64,000 nucleotides of DNA from Rhodococcus sp. KRD197 (GTDB taxonomy: Bacteria; Actinomycetota; Actinomycetes; Mycobacteriales; Mycobacteriaceae), in assembly GCF_017168235.1 (NCBI RefSeq), contig NZ_JABFAO010000009.1, forward strand, positions 211,706 through 275,705. The letters are read 5' to 3'. The position numbers and the translations under genes were made by a program. Below, piece by piece: positions 1 to 7,718 of the stretch. The first letter of the stretch is position 1. Each line of letters begins with the position of its first letter. The notes below the pieces were generated by a model. That model was not told the origin of the DNA. It saw only the letters and a list, made by a program, of their open reading frames with translations, and made no database searches.

Positions 1-443
1 ATCTGGAAGACTTCACCGAGTGCCTGCATGCCGAGCACGACCCACGGGAAGAGCGAGACGATGCCGATGACGCTGGCGATGATCTTGGTGCCGCGGGAGT
101 TGAAGCGCAGGCCCAGAAGATCGGGTTGTGAGCGGAGGTTGTATTTCGCGCCCCACCGCCAGGCGCGGGTGGCCATGAAGTACATCATCGCGACGCCGAG
201 GCTCGAGTACGCCAGACCGTAGAGGCCGAACACGCCTGCGCCGCTGGCGAGTCCGAAGAAGGCGATGAACACCGCTCCGGGCCACCACGAGTTGACGTAG
301 CTCATCGCGACGTACCAGGGGCCGTAGCTGCGGCCGCCGACGGAGTACTCGTCGAAGGTGGGGGAGGTCTTCTGTTGGGTGGTGTAGAGGATGAAGATGA
401 CGATGGCGTAGAAGACGCCGAGCATTCCCAGCATGATCAACAT
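1..443 (-). CDS. Sodium:solute symporter family protein (N-terminal part, runs off left edge)
   Basis: Read on the minus strand, about 147 residues are visible and the gene continues past base 1. The protein starts with a hydrophobic helix (MLIMLGMLGVFYAIVIFILY), followed by a segment with FDEYSVGGRS, then SWWPGAVFIAFFGLASG and further membrane helices. A GGRS-type loop after TM1 followed by a Gly-rich TM2 is characteristic of the SSS (solute:Na+ symporter) superfamily, which includes the PanF and PutP permeases. The ATG lies one base past the stop of the small membrane protein gene upstream, so the two are translationally linked. The substrate cannot be told from this fragment; the nearby amine oxidase and shared promoter motif suggest an amine or related compound (inference). 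Confidence 0.85.
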   Translation of the reverse strand, partial: MLIMLGMLGVFYAIVIFILYTTQQKTSPTFDEYSVGGRSYGPWYVAMSYVNSWWPGAVFIAFFGLASGAGVFGLYGLAYSSLGVAMMYFMATRAWRWGAKYNLRSQPDLLGLRFNSRGTKIIASVIGIVSLFPWVVLGMQALGEVFQ

Positions 444-444
444 G

Positions 445-723
445 TCATTCTCCAGTGAGGGGGTGGGTTTCGGGCAGGAGGTCTTCGTCGAGTTCGCCGC
501 GGATGTCCTCGACGATGTAGAGGCCCCACAGGGTGAATCCGAGGACGAGGCCGTTGATCAGCCAGTACATGATGGCAAACGGAACGCCGAGGATCTCGTA
601 GCGAATTCCGCTGCCCCACATGTAGAGCGGCGGGAACAGGGCGAAGAGCAGCGCCACTGCGTAGGTGCCGCCGAAGAAGGTCATGATGCTCTGCCGGCTC
701 AGGCCGCGAATGTACTCTTTCAT
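445..723 (-). CDS. Small two-helix membrane protein, symporter partner
   Basis: This 92-residue protein has two predicted membrane helices, roughly residues 14-37 (ending FPPLYMW) and 46-68 (VPFAIMYWLINGLVLGFTLW), and an acidic C-terminal tail. Small two-helix proteins are commonly encoded just before SSS-type symporters (for example YhdT with PanF, DUF485 with ActP), so an accessory role in the transporter is likely; I cannot assign the exact family. The ATG at 723 is preferred because AAGGA lies 8 bases upstream; an in-frame ATG at 732 would sit directly on that site. It lies between the phosphatase gene (gap of 5 bp) and the symporter (gap of 1 bp), in one operon. Confidence 0.8.
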   Translation of the reverse strand: MKEYIRGLSRQSIMTFFGGTYAVALLFALFPPLYMWGSGIRYEILGVPFAIMYWLINGLVLGFTLWGLYIVEDIRGELDEDLLPETHPLTGE

Positions 724-728
724 GTGCG

Positions 729-1493
729 TCATCCTTGGTTGACTATTTTGAGAACCGAGTCGTGAACTGCGCCGTTGGACGCAATTCCGTTGCCGCAATC
801 GAAATCTCGCGCACCGTCGAGCGAGGTGAACGTGCCGCCGGCCTCCTCGATGATGACCGGCATGGGAGCGAGGTCGTATGTCTGCGTGGTGTAGTCGACG
901 ATCGCCTCGGCTTGGCCGCACGCGACCATCATGTAGCCGTAGGCGTCGCCCCAGGTTCGTAGTACTGCGCCTGCGGCGTGCAGGTCGACGATGACATCGG
1001 GGTGCCAGTCCTCGAGCCACGTCGCCATGACATAGGCGCCGTCGAGTTCTGTGCGGTCCGAGACGTGCACCCGAGTCCCGTTCTTCCAGCAGCCCTTGCC
1101 GCGCTCGGCGTGCATGAGGATGTCGGCGTTGGGGATGTTGATGACCCCGAAGACGATCTCTTCCTCTTCCTGTAGCGCGATCAGGTTGGCGTACAGCGGA
1201 ACTCCGTGTACGAAGGACTTCGTCCCGTCGATGGGGTCGACGATCCAGCGGTACTGGGATGTGCCGATGGTCTCCTCGAACTCCTCGCCGAGGAAGCTGT
1301 CGGTGGGGAAGTGCTGTGCGACGGCATCTCTGATGTGTTGCTCGATCTCGCGATCGGCCTGCGTAACAGGGGAACCGTCCTGTTTTGCCTCGACGGTGAG
1401 GGCTGAGGTGTCGAACCAGCGGCGGGCGATTTCTCCCGCCGAGCGGGCGAGCGTCACGCCGAGGGCGGCGCGAGCCGACCGGGAATCGTCCAC
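729..1493 (-). CDS. Inositol monophosphatase / histidinol-phosphatase (HisN-like) family protein
   Basis: About 254 residues, the usual length for the Mg2+-dependent inositol monophosphatase superfamily. The metal-binding motifs are present: FLGEEFEE (GEE), WIVDPIDGTKSF (the family's WxVDPIDGTxxF signature) and YDLAPMPVIIEEAGG near the C terminus. Members hydrolyse small phosphate esters such as inositol-1-phosphate or histidinol phosphate; the true substrate is not determined by sequence. The GTG at 1493 follows GAAGG with 10 bases spacing; the open frame continues further upstream but that part does not resemble the family. It is the first gene of the minus-strand operon with the membrane protein and symporter, and a motif shared with the amine-oxidase promoter lies 51-67 bp upstream. 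Confidence 0.85.
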   Translation of the reverse strand: MDDSRSARAALGVTLARSAGEIARRWFDTSALTVEAKQDGSPVTQADREIEQHIRDAVAQHFPTDSFLGEEFEETIGTSQYRWIVDPIDGTKSFVHGVPLYANLIALQEEEEIVFGVINIPNADILMHAERGKGCWKNGTRVHVSDRTELDGAYVMATWLEDWHPDVIVDLHAAGAVLRTWGDAYGYMMVACGQAEAIVDYTTQTYDLAPMPVIIEEAGGTFTSLDGARDFDCGNGIASNGAVHDSVLKIVNQG

Positions 1494-1543
1494 AGTGGTG
1501 CACCCTTCGGTAGGAGTTTTCTCTGACGTGGAGAACGATGCTC

Positions 1544-1560
1544 GTAGACCATTTCTGGTT
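1544..1560 (-). promoter_or_regulatory. Candidate operator shared with the amine oxidase promoter (copy 1)
   Basis: GTAGACCATTTCTGGTT on the plus strand; it contains ACCA and TGGT in inverted orientation. The same 17 bp with one mismatch occurs at 4901-4917, also about 50 bp upstream of the first gene of a minus-strand unit. In both places it is followed by TCGTGTG and then GTGTAAC. The GntR/UTRA regulator encoded at 1717 is the obvious candidate ligand-responsive regulator, but this is inference. Confidence 0.5.
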
Positions 1561-1716
1561 TTGCTCGTCGTGTGTGAACTGCGTGTAACGCATTTCGGGG
1601 GTCGAATGACATAGGACACCAGCGGTGTTAATCGTGCGTAAAACTGCAGGTAGATGAACGTTGAATCGGTTCTGTGGGGGCTAGGTTTGTCCTAACTTGC
1701 TATCGGAGGTGAACCG

Positions 1717-2496
1717 TTGCTGATCATGGAACACACCCATGCCGCCCTGCTTCGGTTGGTGGCCGAGCTCGAGCAGCGCTCGGTGCCCCGTCTGCCGCCC
1801 GAGCGTGAGTTGGCGGAGCGGCTGGGGACCTCGCGTACCACCGTCCGCAAAGCCATGGACCTGCTCGAACGCGACGGGGTGATCCGTCGCATGAAGGGCC
1901 GCGCCGGCGGTGCATACCTGACCTCGGTGGTGCCAGGATCACCCTCGCCGGAGAGCGCGCTGTCGGTGTGTCAGAGTCGACGGTTGCTGCGCAGCCTCAA
2001 CACGGTCAAGGGCGTGCCGCAGATGTTGCACGAGCAGGGCTTTCGTGACGGAACGAAGGTGATTTCAGCGCGGATGGCGTCGCCCTCGGCCGATGCGGCC
2101 CGGGTGCTGGGCGAGGAACCGGCAGTGTCGTTGCTGCGCTTGCGGTTTGCCGACGGCGACACCCTCTCGCTCGAGCAGATGTATCTCAGCGGCAGCATCT
2201 GTGGGCGGGTGCTCGAGACGCCGCTGAACTCGGTCTACGAGACGCTGCGAAACAAGCTCGGGATTTCGGTCTGCATGGCGGATGAGTCGATCGAACTGGC
2301 CACGCTGTCTGCTCCCGCTGGGGCGCTGCTCGGACAACCCGAGGGCACAGCGGTGCTCAAGCTCGAGCGCATCGGCTACGACCAGCAGGCAAGGCCGGTC
2401 GAATACTCCGTGGATCTCTTCCGCGCCGACCGAACCCGGTTGAATGTGCGGACCAGCTCGTTGGTGAGTGCGTCGGTAGGCGCTTCGCGCATGTGA
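1717..2496 (+). CDS. GntR family transcriptional regulator (HutC/UTRA type)
   Basis: The 259-residue protein has an N-terminal winged helix-turn-helix (residues about 25-70: PPERELAERLGTSRTTVRKA, then the wing GVIRRMKGRAGGAYL) and a C-terminal UTRA effector domain with the typical end VLKLERIGYDQQARPVEYS. HutC-type regulators bind small ligands and usually repress neighbouring catabolic genes. The TTG at 1717 is chosen because GGAGGTG lies 5 bp upstream; the ATG at 1726 is spaced too far. It is divergent from the phosphatase/symporter operon and convergent with the amine oxidase, and a shared motif upstream of both points to these as targets. Its stop codon lies inside a palindromic repeat. 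Confidence 0.92.
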   Translation: MLIMEHTHAALLRLVAELEQRSVPRLPPERELAERLGTSRTTVRKAMDLLERDGVIRRMKGRAGGAYLTSVVPGSPSPESALSVCQSRRLLRSLNTVKGVPQMLHEQGFRDGTKVISARMASPSADAARVLGEEPAVSLLRLRFADGDTLSLEQMYLSGSICGRVLETPLNSVYETLRNKLGISVCMADESIELATLSAPAGALLGQPEGTAVLKLERIGYDQQARPVEYSVDLFRADRTRLNVRTSSLVSASVGASRM

Positions 2497-2548
2497 GTGG
2501 AAATACATAGTGGGACACGTATTTTCACTCACATGCGGCGAAGCCGCC
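2479..2548. repeat. Palindromic intergenic element, family 1, copy 1
   Basis: Long imperfect hairpin between the convergent GntR and amine oxidase genes. The inner arms are 2489-2506 (GCATGTGAGTGGAAATAC) and 2519-2536, with a single mismatch; the outer arms contain GCTTCGC and GCGAAGC. The element supplies the last codons and stop of the GntR gene and touches the stop of the amine oxidase gene. There is no T-tract. Four relatives occur in the window (32644, 34359, 39122, 41829). Confidence 0.85.
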
Positions 2549-4491
2549 TAACAGCAATGCCCGTCGGTCTTGGGGACCTCCGGCGCCAGATCGAGCATCG
2601 GATTGCCGTCGAAGAAGCCAGTTGGTTTGAGGTGCAGACTGACGTGACTGACCGGCATGACCGGCCAATCCTCCGGCCGAACCACGTGGTGAGCAGCGAT
2701 CGTCGGCCAGATCACCAGGTCAGCGCCGTCGATCGAACGATCCTGCGCGGTATAGGCAACGAGCCCGTCATGTCCCGGATTCTGCGCCACGTACTCGCCC
2801 GCCGCATATCGTTCACGCTCGGCATACGGAGTCGCCCACAGATGCTTGGTGGCGAAACCACCCCGCCGGGCCTGCTGTGAACCCGGCTGCGCCAGCGGCA
2901 ACGCGACGGCGCCCGACGGTTCGATCTTGTAGCCGATGTGTCCACCCAGCTTGTTCTTCTTGTCGGCATTGGCGATCAACCACGATCGCGCCTTCAACGG
3001 ATCTGCGACGCGCTGCGCCTCGGACTCGGTGGTGAGCTGCCGCTTGGTCTGACGCCACGCGTTGCCGTGCGGGTTCTCCGGCCCGGCAGGCACTGCCTCG
3101 GCTTCGAGCTCGTACAGATTGTTGCGTTCACCGTCGACCTTCATGTCCATCCGGACGCTGAAGAAATGCTGGTGGTGCGGACCGTACAGACCGGGAGCGA
3201 CGAGAGTGCCGAACTCCGGGATCTGCCCCGGTTCGATCGCGCCAGTGGAAATGATGCCCGTCAGCTTGATCTCGAACTCGATCGAACCGTCCAGATACAG
3301 GTGCCAGTAGAAGCCGTAGTCGTAGTTGCCGACCGTCGCGAAGAACGACACGACCAGCCGGCGGTTGCGCCGAACCTGGCCGAGGTTGTCACGGAAATCC
3401 GTGTGCTTCCAGCCGATGCTGTAGTCCTCCTCGTGCATGCAGATCGCATTCGGCAGCTCGATCGGCTGACCGTCCTGATCGTTGACGTATGCATCGAAGT
3501 AGTGGATCTCACCGAGGCAATCGCAGCCCAACTGCAACGAATTCGCGAGCACACCCAACCCGTATTCACCCTCGTCGAAGACATTCTTGTTCCACTGACT
3601 GTCGCCGGGATCGCCATAGGGGACATACATCTCCGACAGCGACGCGCGATGGATGACAGGACGCTCGGTGCCGCGGTCGACGTAGTTCACCTCGTGCAGC
3701 ACCAATCCCTCGCGCGGGGTGAAGCCGACGCGCAGCCGCCAGTTGGCCCACTCGACGTAGTGGCCGTCGACGGTGAAGGACGGGCCGTCGGGTTGAGCGA
3801 TGTCGATGGTCTTCATCGGTGCTCGCTGCTGCGCGAACTCGGGCACGTTCCCGGGGCGCTCGTAGAAGCCGGGCAGGTAGTTTCCGGGTGACTGGGGGAT
3901 GGGCACCACACCGGTATCGGCGACACCGACGACCTCCATCGTGTCCATGTCAACCGTCACCACCAGGTTCTCGACGGGCCGCGCATATCCGTTCTCCTGC
4001 GCCTCGCTACGAACGAAAGTCAGTGGCCGCGCGAGGCGTCGACCACCGGGGTTGTCCTCGTCCATGGTGTGGCCGCTGGCCCACTTGTCGACCATCGCGA
4101 GGGAAAAGTCGGTGACGCCGCGCTTGATCATCGCTTCTTGCCAGCGTGGGTCGGCCTTGATGACCTCCTCGCACTGGAGGAACTCTTCGAGCGTGATGGG
4201 CGGCTGGGCGTCGGCGATTTCGGTGTAGCTGACGACGGAATCGGCGGTGAGCGAAACAACGGCCTCGAACGTGGCCTGGGCGCCGCGGTCCCGGAGCACG
4301 ATGAATGCCTGACGGTCGGAAAGTGGTTGTTTCAGAGCTTCTTTCGACGGTTCGTGCAGTTCGATGTAGACGAATCGGGCCGAGGGCGTGAGGTTCTGTT
4401 CGCGTTTCACGATCGCCGACGCCTGCGCGATCTCCAGCGGGCTGAGCGGCTCCAGCGGGTGGGTGGTGACGGTCGCGAACGTGTCGGTCAT
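2548..4491 (-). CDS. Primary-amine oxidase (copper amine oxidase, TPQ-dependent)
   Basis: The 647-residue protein has the bacterial copper amine oxidase fold. The topaquinone precursor is Tyr390 in GNYDYGFYWH; the catalytic Asp is in FDEGEYGLG; copper-ligand histidines are in HHQHFFSVRMDM and IAAHHVVRPEDWPVMP. The sequence closely follows the Arthrobacter phenylethylamine oxidase pattern, including ELPNAICMHEEDYSIGWKH and the C-terminal PTGFFDGNPMLD. It oxidises a primary amine to aldehyde, ammonia and H2O2. The ATG at 4491 follows AGGAG with good spacing and overlaps the stop of the small membrane protein upstream (ATGA). No signal peptide is visible, so a cytoplasmic enzyme is expected. The exact amine is not predictable. 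Confidence 0.96.
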   Translation of the reverse strand: MTDTFATVTTHPLEPLSPLEIAQASAIVKREQNLTPSARFVYIELHEPSKEALKQPLSDRQAFIVLRDRGAQATFEAVVSLTADSVVSYTEIADAQPPITLEEFLQCEEVIKADPRWQEAMIKRGVTDFSLAMVDKWASGHTMDEDNPGGRRLARPLTFVRSEAQENGYARPVENLVVTVDMDTMEVVGVADTGVVPIPQSPGNYLPGFYERPGNVPEFAQQRAPMKTIDIAQPDGPSFTVDGHYVEWANWRLRVGFTPREGLVLHEVNYVDRGTERPVIHRASLSEMYVPYGDPGDSQWNKNVFDEGEYGLGVLANSLQLGCDCLGEIHYFDAYVNDQDGQPIELPNAICMHEEDYSIGWKHTDFRDNLGQVRRNRRLVVSFFATVGNYDYGFYWHLYLDGSIEFEIKLTGIISTGAIEPGQIPEFGTLVAPGLYGPHHQHFFSVRMDMKVDGERNNLYELEAEAVPAGPENPHGNAWRQTKRQLTTESEAQRVADPLKARSWLIANADKKNKLGGHIGYKIEPSGAVALPLAQPGSQQARRGGFATKHLWATPYAERERYAAGEYVAQNPGHDGLVAYTAQDRSIDGADLVIWPTIAAHHVVRPEDWPVMPVSHVSLHLKPTGFFDGNPMLDLAPEVPKTDGHCC

Positions 4492-4859
4492 CGAAGCTCC
4501 TGCAATCGGTTGGGAAAAAACTCGGACGGAATTCTGCGGGTACGAAAGAAGACGACGGACCCTGCGAGGAACAACTCCAGCGCGGCGACGGCGGATGCGG
4601 CAGACATACTCGGTGTCTGGCTGACGACATGGTGGTGGCCTGAGGGGAAGGACGAGTGCGCGAGCAACATCCCTGCGCTCGTGACAGCCACCATTACCCA
4701 CGCCCGGAGTTCGTGGGATCGCCACAGGTCGACGGCGCAGAACACGCACAGCAAAGCCATTGCCGCGAGGATCGCGTCCGAGAAATCGGCGACACCCATG
4801 CGCAGATGCAGAACCGCGGAGGTCAACGCCAGCGCAGCAGCGAATCTGCTGATCCACAT
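4488..4859 (-). CDS. Small integral membrane protein upstream of amine oxidase
   Basis: The 123-residue protein has about four hydrophobic helices (residues about 3-18, 28-45, 52-68, 85-105) and a basic tail (FFRTRRIP). It carries HSSFPSGHHH, a histidine cluster in a loop, which could bind metal. I do not recognise the family. It overlaps the amine oxidase start by 4 bp (ATGA), so the two are co-translated; copper handling or amine entry is possible but unproven. A GGGAG site lies 8 bp before the ATG, and the shared 17-bp promoter motif lies 42-58 bp upstream. Confidence 0.75.
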   Translation of the reverse strand: MWISRFAAALALTSAVLHLRMGVADFSDAILAAMALLCVFCAVDLWRSHELRAWVMVAVTSAGMLLAHSSFPSGHHHVVSQTPSMSAASAVAALELFLAGSVVFFRTRRIPSEFFPNRLQELR

Positions 4860-4894
4860 TGGTGCACTCCCGTCGTCGACTGTGGATTCTGACG

Positions 4895-5095
4895 CTATGG
4901 GTAGACCATTACTGGTTCTCGCAAATCGTGTGAGGGGTGTGTAACTGCGCAGACCCTCTTACTTCTCGAACGTCGAGTCCTCCGAGGTGCGCACGATTGC
5001 CCGGCAGAGCCATCGCGACGGAGGCTGCTGATCACGACAATACCGCCGACGTCCAGGCCCAGGACGTTGAAGGCGCTTGGAATGTGCCAGAACAC
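4895..5095 (-). CDS. Possible small ORF after the glutamate-synthase-like gene
   Basis: A 66-codon frame starts with GTG immediately after the stop of the upstream gene (TGAGTG). Its first 25-30 codons have the high GC3 expected of genes here and encode a hydrophobic stretch (FWHIPSAFNVLGLDVGGIVV); the rest is Arg/Ser-rich and looks non-coding, and it runs across the shared promoter motif at 4901. It may be a decayed or frameshifted small membrane protein, or chance. Confidence 0.2.
   Translation of the reverse strand: MFWHIPSAFNVLGLDVGGIVVISSLRRDGSAGQSCAPRRTRRSRSKRVCAVTHPSHDLREPVMVYP
4901..4917 (-). promoter_or_regulatory. Candidate operator shared with the phosphatase/symporter promoter (copy 2)
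   Basis: GTAGACCATTACTGGTT differs at one position from the copy at 1544-1560 and is followed by the same TCGTGTG and GTGTAAC blocks. It lies 42-58 bp upstream of the minus-strand gene starting at 4859. Conservation of a non-coding block at two promoters flanking a GntR gene suggests co-regulation. Confidence 0.5.
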
Positions 5096-6643
5096 TCAGT
5101 GGCCCGCGGCAGGTCCGTTCATCAGACGGACGATTTCAGCGGCGTCGAATTCGTTGGGGACTCCCCATTTCGACTCGTAGCCGTACACCTCACGCAGCGA
5201 GGTTGCCGACTCGTGTCCGTAGAGGATGTCGAGATCGTCTGCGGTGATCAAGCCGGGGTGCGCGACACCGCATGCCTCCGAAACCTTCAGTAGGTCGCGT
5301 CGCAGGGTGCGCAGGTAGTTGGTTGCACGGTCTGCCTTGTTCAGTGGATCGAGGCCGTGGGCGAGCCATTTGTCCTGTGTGGCAACACCGGCCGGGCATT
5401 TGCCCGTATGGCACTTCTGCGCCTGCACGCAGCCGATCGACATCATGACCTCACGTCCGACGTTGACCATGTCGCATCCCAGCGCAAACGCTACGACCGC
5501 GTTGTCGGGCAAGCCGAGCTTGCCGGAACCGATGAACGTCACGTGATCGGCGACTCCGCCACGTGCGAACTGCTCGTACACGCGGGCGAAGCCGACGCGG
5601 AAGGGTAGCGACACCGACTCGCTGAACAGCAACGGTGCAGCCCCGGTTCCGCCCTCTCCGCCGTCGATGGTCACGAAGTCGACGCCGCGTTCGGTGGTGC
5701 TCATCAGGTCGACCAGTTCGGACCAGAAGTCCATGTTGCCGACGGCCGATTTGATGCCGACCGGGACGCCGGTCTCGTCGGCGACCATCTCGACCCAATC
5801 CAACATCGAATCGACACTGTCGAACTCGGAGTGCCTCGACGGACTTGCGCAGTCGACCCCCTCGGGGATACCGCGAATTCTCGCGATCTCCGGAGTGACT
5901 TTCGTGCCCGGCAGCAACCCGCCGAGTCCTGGTTTTGCACCCTGGCTGAGTTTGATCTCGATGGACTTGATCGGGTTCGCCTCGACCAGATCCTTGAGGC
6001 GATGTATGTCGAATCGGCCGCCTTGGTCCCGACACCCGAAGTACGAGGTGCCGATCTGGAGTGTCAGATCGGCGCCGTGCCGGTGGTGCGGCGACAGGCC
6101 ACCCTCGCCCGTGTTGTGCAGGCACCCCGCAGCCGCGGCACCCCGATTGATGGCCTCGATCGCCGCACCCGACAGCGACCCGAAACTCATCGCCGACACA
6201 TTGACGACCGACGACGGGCGGAACGCACCCCGCCGCTCACGGTGCCCTCCCAGAACCTTCGCGGCTGGCACGATGTCTCCGGCCCCGATGGGTTGCGCGG
6301 TTGCCGGGGAGATGTCAGAGAACGTGCGGTGCTTGATTATCGGGTAGCCCTGCGAGAACTCGGTGTCGTTGTCGGCGCCGAATCCGAAATAGTTGTTCTG
6401 CAACTTCGCCGACGAATAGATCCACCGGCGCTGATTGCGACTGAACGGGCGCTCCTCATCGTTCCCGCTGACGATGTACTGGCGCAGCTCAGGCCCAACT
6501 GCCTCGAGTAGGTACCGGGCATGTCCGACGACTGGGAAGTTGCGAAGTATCGCGTGACGCTTCTGTGTCAGGTCGTACGCCGCGAGACCGAGCACTCCCG
6601 CGATCGGTGCAGCGGAGAGTACTCGAGCCCAGTTCGATGCCAT
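5096..6643 (-). CDS. FMN-binding glutamate synthase family protein
   Basis: The protein of about 515 residues has one N-terminal membrane helix (residues about 6-22) and then a complete glutamate-synthase central/FMN domain: MSFGSLSGAAIEAINRGAA, GTSYFGCRDQGGRFD, SIEIKLSQGAKPGLGG, VDFVTIDGGEGGTGAAP and a Cys-bearing GCVQAQKCHTGKCPAGVAT. This is the stand-alone GltB-like family. It lacks the glutamine amidotransferase domain, so its physiological reaction is unclear. I use ATG 6643; an in-frame GTG at 6655 is equally possible and no clear ribosome site precedes either. It is transcribed divergently from the hydrolase gene at 6774. Confidence 0.92.
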   Translation of the reverse strand: MASNWARVLSAAPIAGVLGLAAYDLTQKRHAILRNFPVVGHARYLLEAVGPELRQYIVSGNDEERPFSRNQRRWIYSSAKLQNNYFGFGADNDTEFSQGYPIIKHRTFSDISPATAQPIGAGDIVPAAKVLGGHRERRGAFRPSSVVNVSAMSFGSLSGAAIEAINRGAAAAGCLHNTGEGGLSPHHRHGADLTLQIGTSYFGCRDQGGRFDIHRLKDLVEANPIKSIEIKLSQGAKPGLGGLLPGTKVTPEIARIRGIPEGVDCASPSRHSEFDSVDSMLDWVEMVADETGVPVGIKSAVGNMDFWSELVDLMSTTERGVDFVTIDGGEGGTGAAPLLFSESVSLPFRVGFARVYEQFARGGVADHVTFIGSGKLGLPDNAVVAFALGCDMVNVGREVMMSIGCVQAQKCHTGKCPAGVATQDKWLAHGLDPLNKADRATNYLRTLRRDLLKVSEACGVAHPGLITADDLDILYGHESATSLREVYGYESKWGVPNEFDAAEIVRLMNGPAAGH

Positions 6644-6773
6644 AACCGAACACACTGCACCGACCAGGGTGGAGTGCGAAGTCGGTCAGAAAAACAATGG
6701 ACGACATTTCGACGACCAACAGACTGCGGTGGGCGACCGATGACTTTTCCGTGCAGTCGGAGTCTGACCTTGC

Positions 6774-7634
6774 ATGAGCACCTTCACAATGAATGTTCCC
6801 GGCGCAACCCTCACCTACGACGTCCATGGCGAGTTGTCACCCGATGCGGTACCTCTGGTCTTGGTCGGTTCGCCGATGGATGCCAGCGGGTTCACCACTC
6901 TCGCGTCGCAGTTCACCGATCGGACGGTGGTGACCTACGACCCTCGCAACACTGGTCGGAGCAAGCGGGAGGATCCGACGTCAGCCGTGACCACCGCGCA
7001 GCACGCAGAGGATCTCCATGCCGTGTTGCAGGCGTTGGGGCCCGTCGACATGTTCGCCTCTAGCGGCGGTGCCGTCAACGCGCTCGCCCTCGTAGCGAAG
7101 TACCCGGACGACGTCCGCGTCCTGGTGGCACATGAACCGCCCGCAGGGGGGACGCTTCCGGATCGCGACACGCTGCGGGCGGTGTGTTCGGACATCGTAT
7201 CCACCTACGATTCCTCGGGCACTGGCCCGGCGATGGCCAAGTTCATCGCATTGGTGATGCACCGAGGCGAACTCGACTCCGGCTACCTCCAGCAACCGGC
7301 GCCGGACCCATCAGCGTTCGGGCTCCCGACACAGGACGACGGCACGCGCACCGACCCGTTGATCGCCAATCTACGCGGTGGCGCAGTGGATTTCATGCCC
7401 GATGTCGACGCCCTGAGATCTGCGCCGACGACGATCGTGGTCGCCGTGGGTGAAGAATCGGGTGGGTCGTCCGAAGGTGAGATGGCAGGTCGCGCTGGCT
7501 ATGCCGTTGCCGCGCTGCTGGGTATCGACGCGACGGTGTTTCCGAGCGGCCACTCCGGCTTTCTCGGAGGCGAGTTCGGTCAGACAGGGAAGCCGGTGGA
7601 GTTCGCGGCAAAACTGCGCGAGGTGCTCGCATGA
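6774..7634 (+). CDS. Alpha/beta hydrolase
   Basis: The 286-residue protein has the alpha/beta-hydrolase core. The nucleophile elbow is Ser97 in ASSGGA (first Gly of GxSxG replaced by Ala), the catalytic His is His260 in PSGHSGF, and VTYDPRNTGRS sits in the strand-3/oxyanion region. No signal peptide is visible. It resembles the actinobacterial TetR-linked hydrolases annotated only as alpha/beta hydrolase; the substrate is unknown. It is followed by a perfect 17-bp-arm hairpin at 7648-7692 that probably terminates transcription. Confidence 0.9.
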   Translation: MSTFTMNVPGATLTYDVHGELSPDAVPLVLVGSPMDASGFTTLASQFTDRTVVTYDPRNTGRSKREDPTSAVTTAQHAEDLHAVLQALGPVDMFASSGGAVNALALVAKYPDDVRVLVAHEPPAGGTLPDRDTLRAVCSDIVSTYDSSGTGPAMAKFIALVMHRGELDSGYLQQPAPDPSAFGLPTQDDGTRTDPLIANLRGGAVDFMPDVDALRSAPTTIVVAVGEESGGSSEGEMAGRAGYAVAALLGIDATVFPSGHSGFLGGEFGQTGKPVEFAAKLREVLA

Positions 7635-7647
7635 CCGGGCGTACCTG

Positions 7648-7692
7648 ATCGGGTGCAGCTGACCGTGGCCAGCGCGGTCAGCTGCACCCGAT
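7648..7692. terminator. Perfect 17-bp stem hairpin (repeat family 2, copy 1)
   Basis: Left arm 7648-7664 (ATCGGGTGCAGCTGACC) pairs perfectly with 7676-7692, leaving an 11-nt loop. It lies 13 bp after the hydrolase stop. There is no T-run, as is common for actinobacterial terminators. The right arm ends in TGCACCCGAT, a sequence that recurs at 8612 and 13258. Confidence 0.7.
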
Positions 7693-7718
7693 TCGCTGCA
7701 TGGAACCGTCCCGCGCCG

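Noticed and set aside
729..1619. Longer version of the phosphatase starting at 1619
   Set aside because: The extra N-terminal 42 residues are unlike the family and cross the promoter motif; a GTG with a ribosome site at 1493 fits.
2938..3891. 317-codon plus-strand frame inside the amine oxidase
   Set aside because: It is antisense to a clearly homologous gene and has no recognisable domain.
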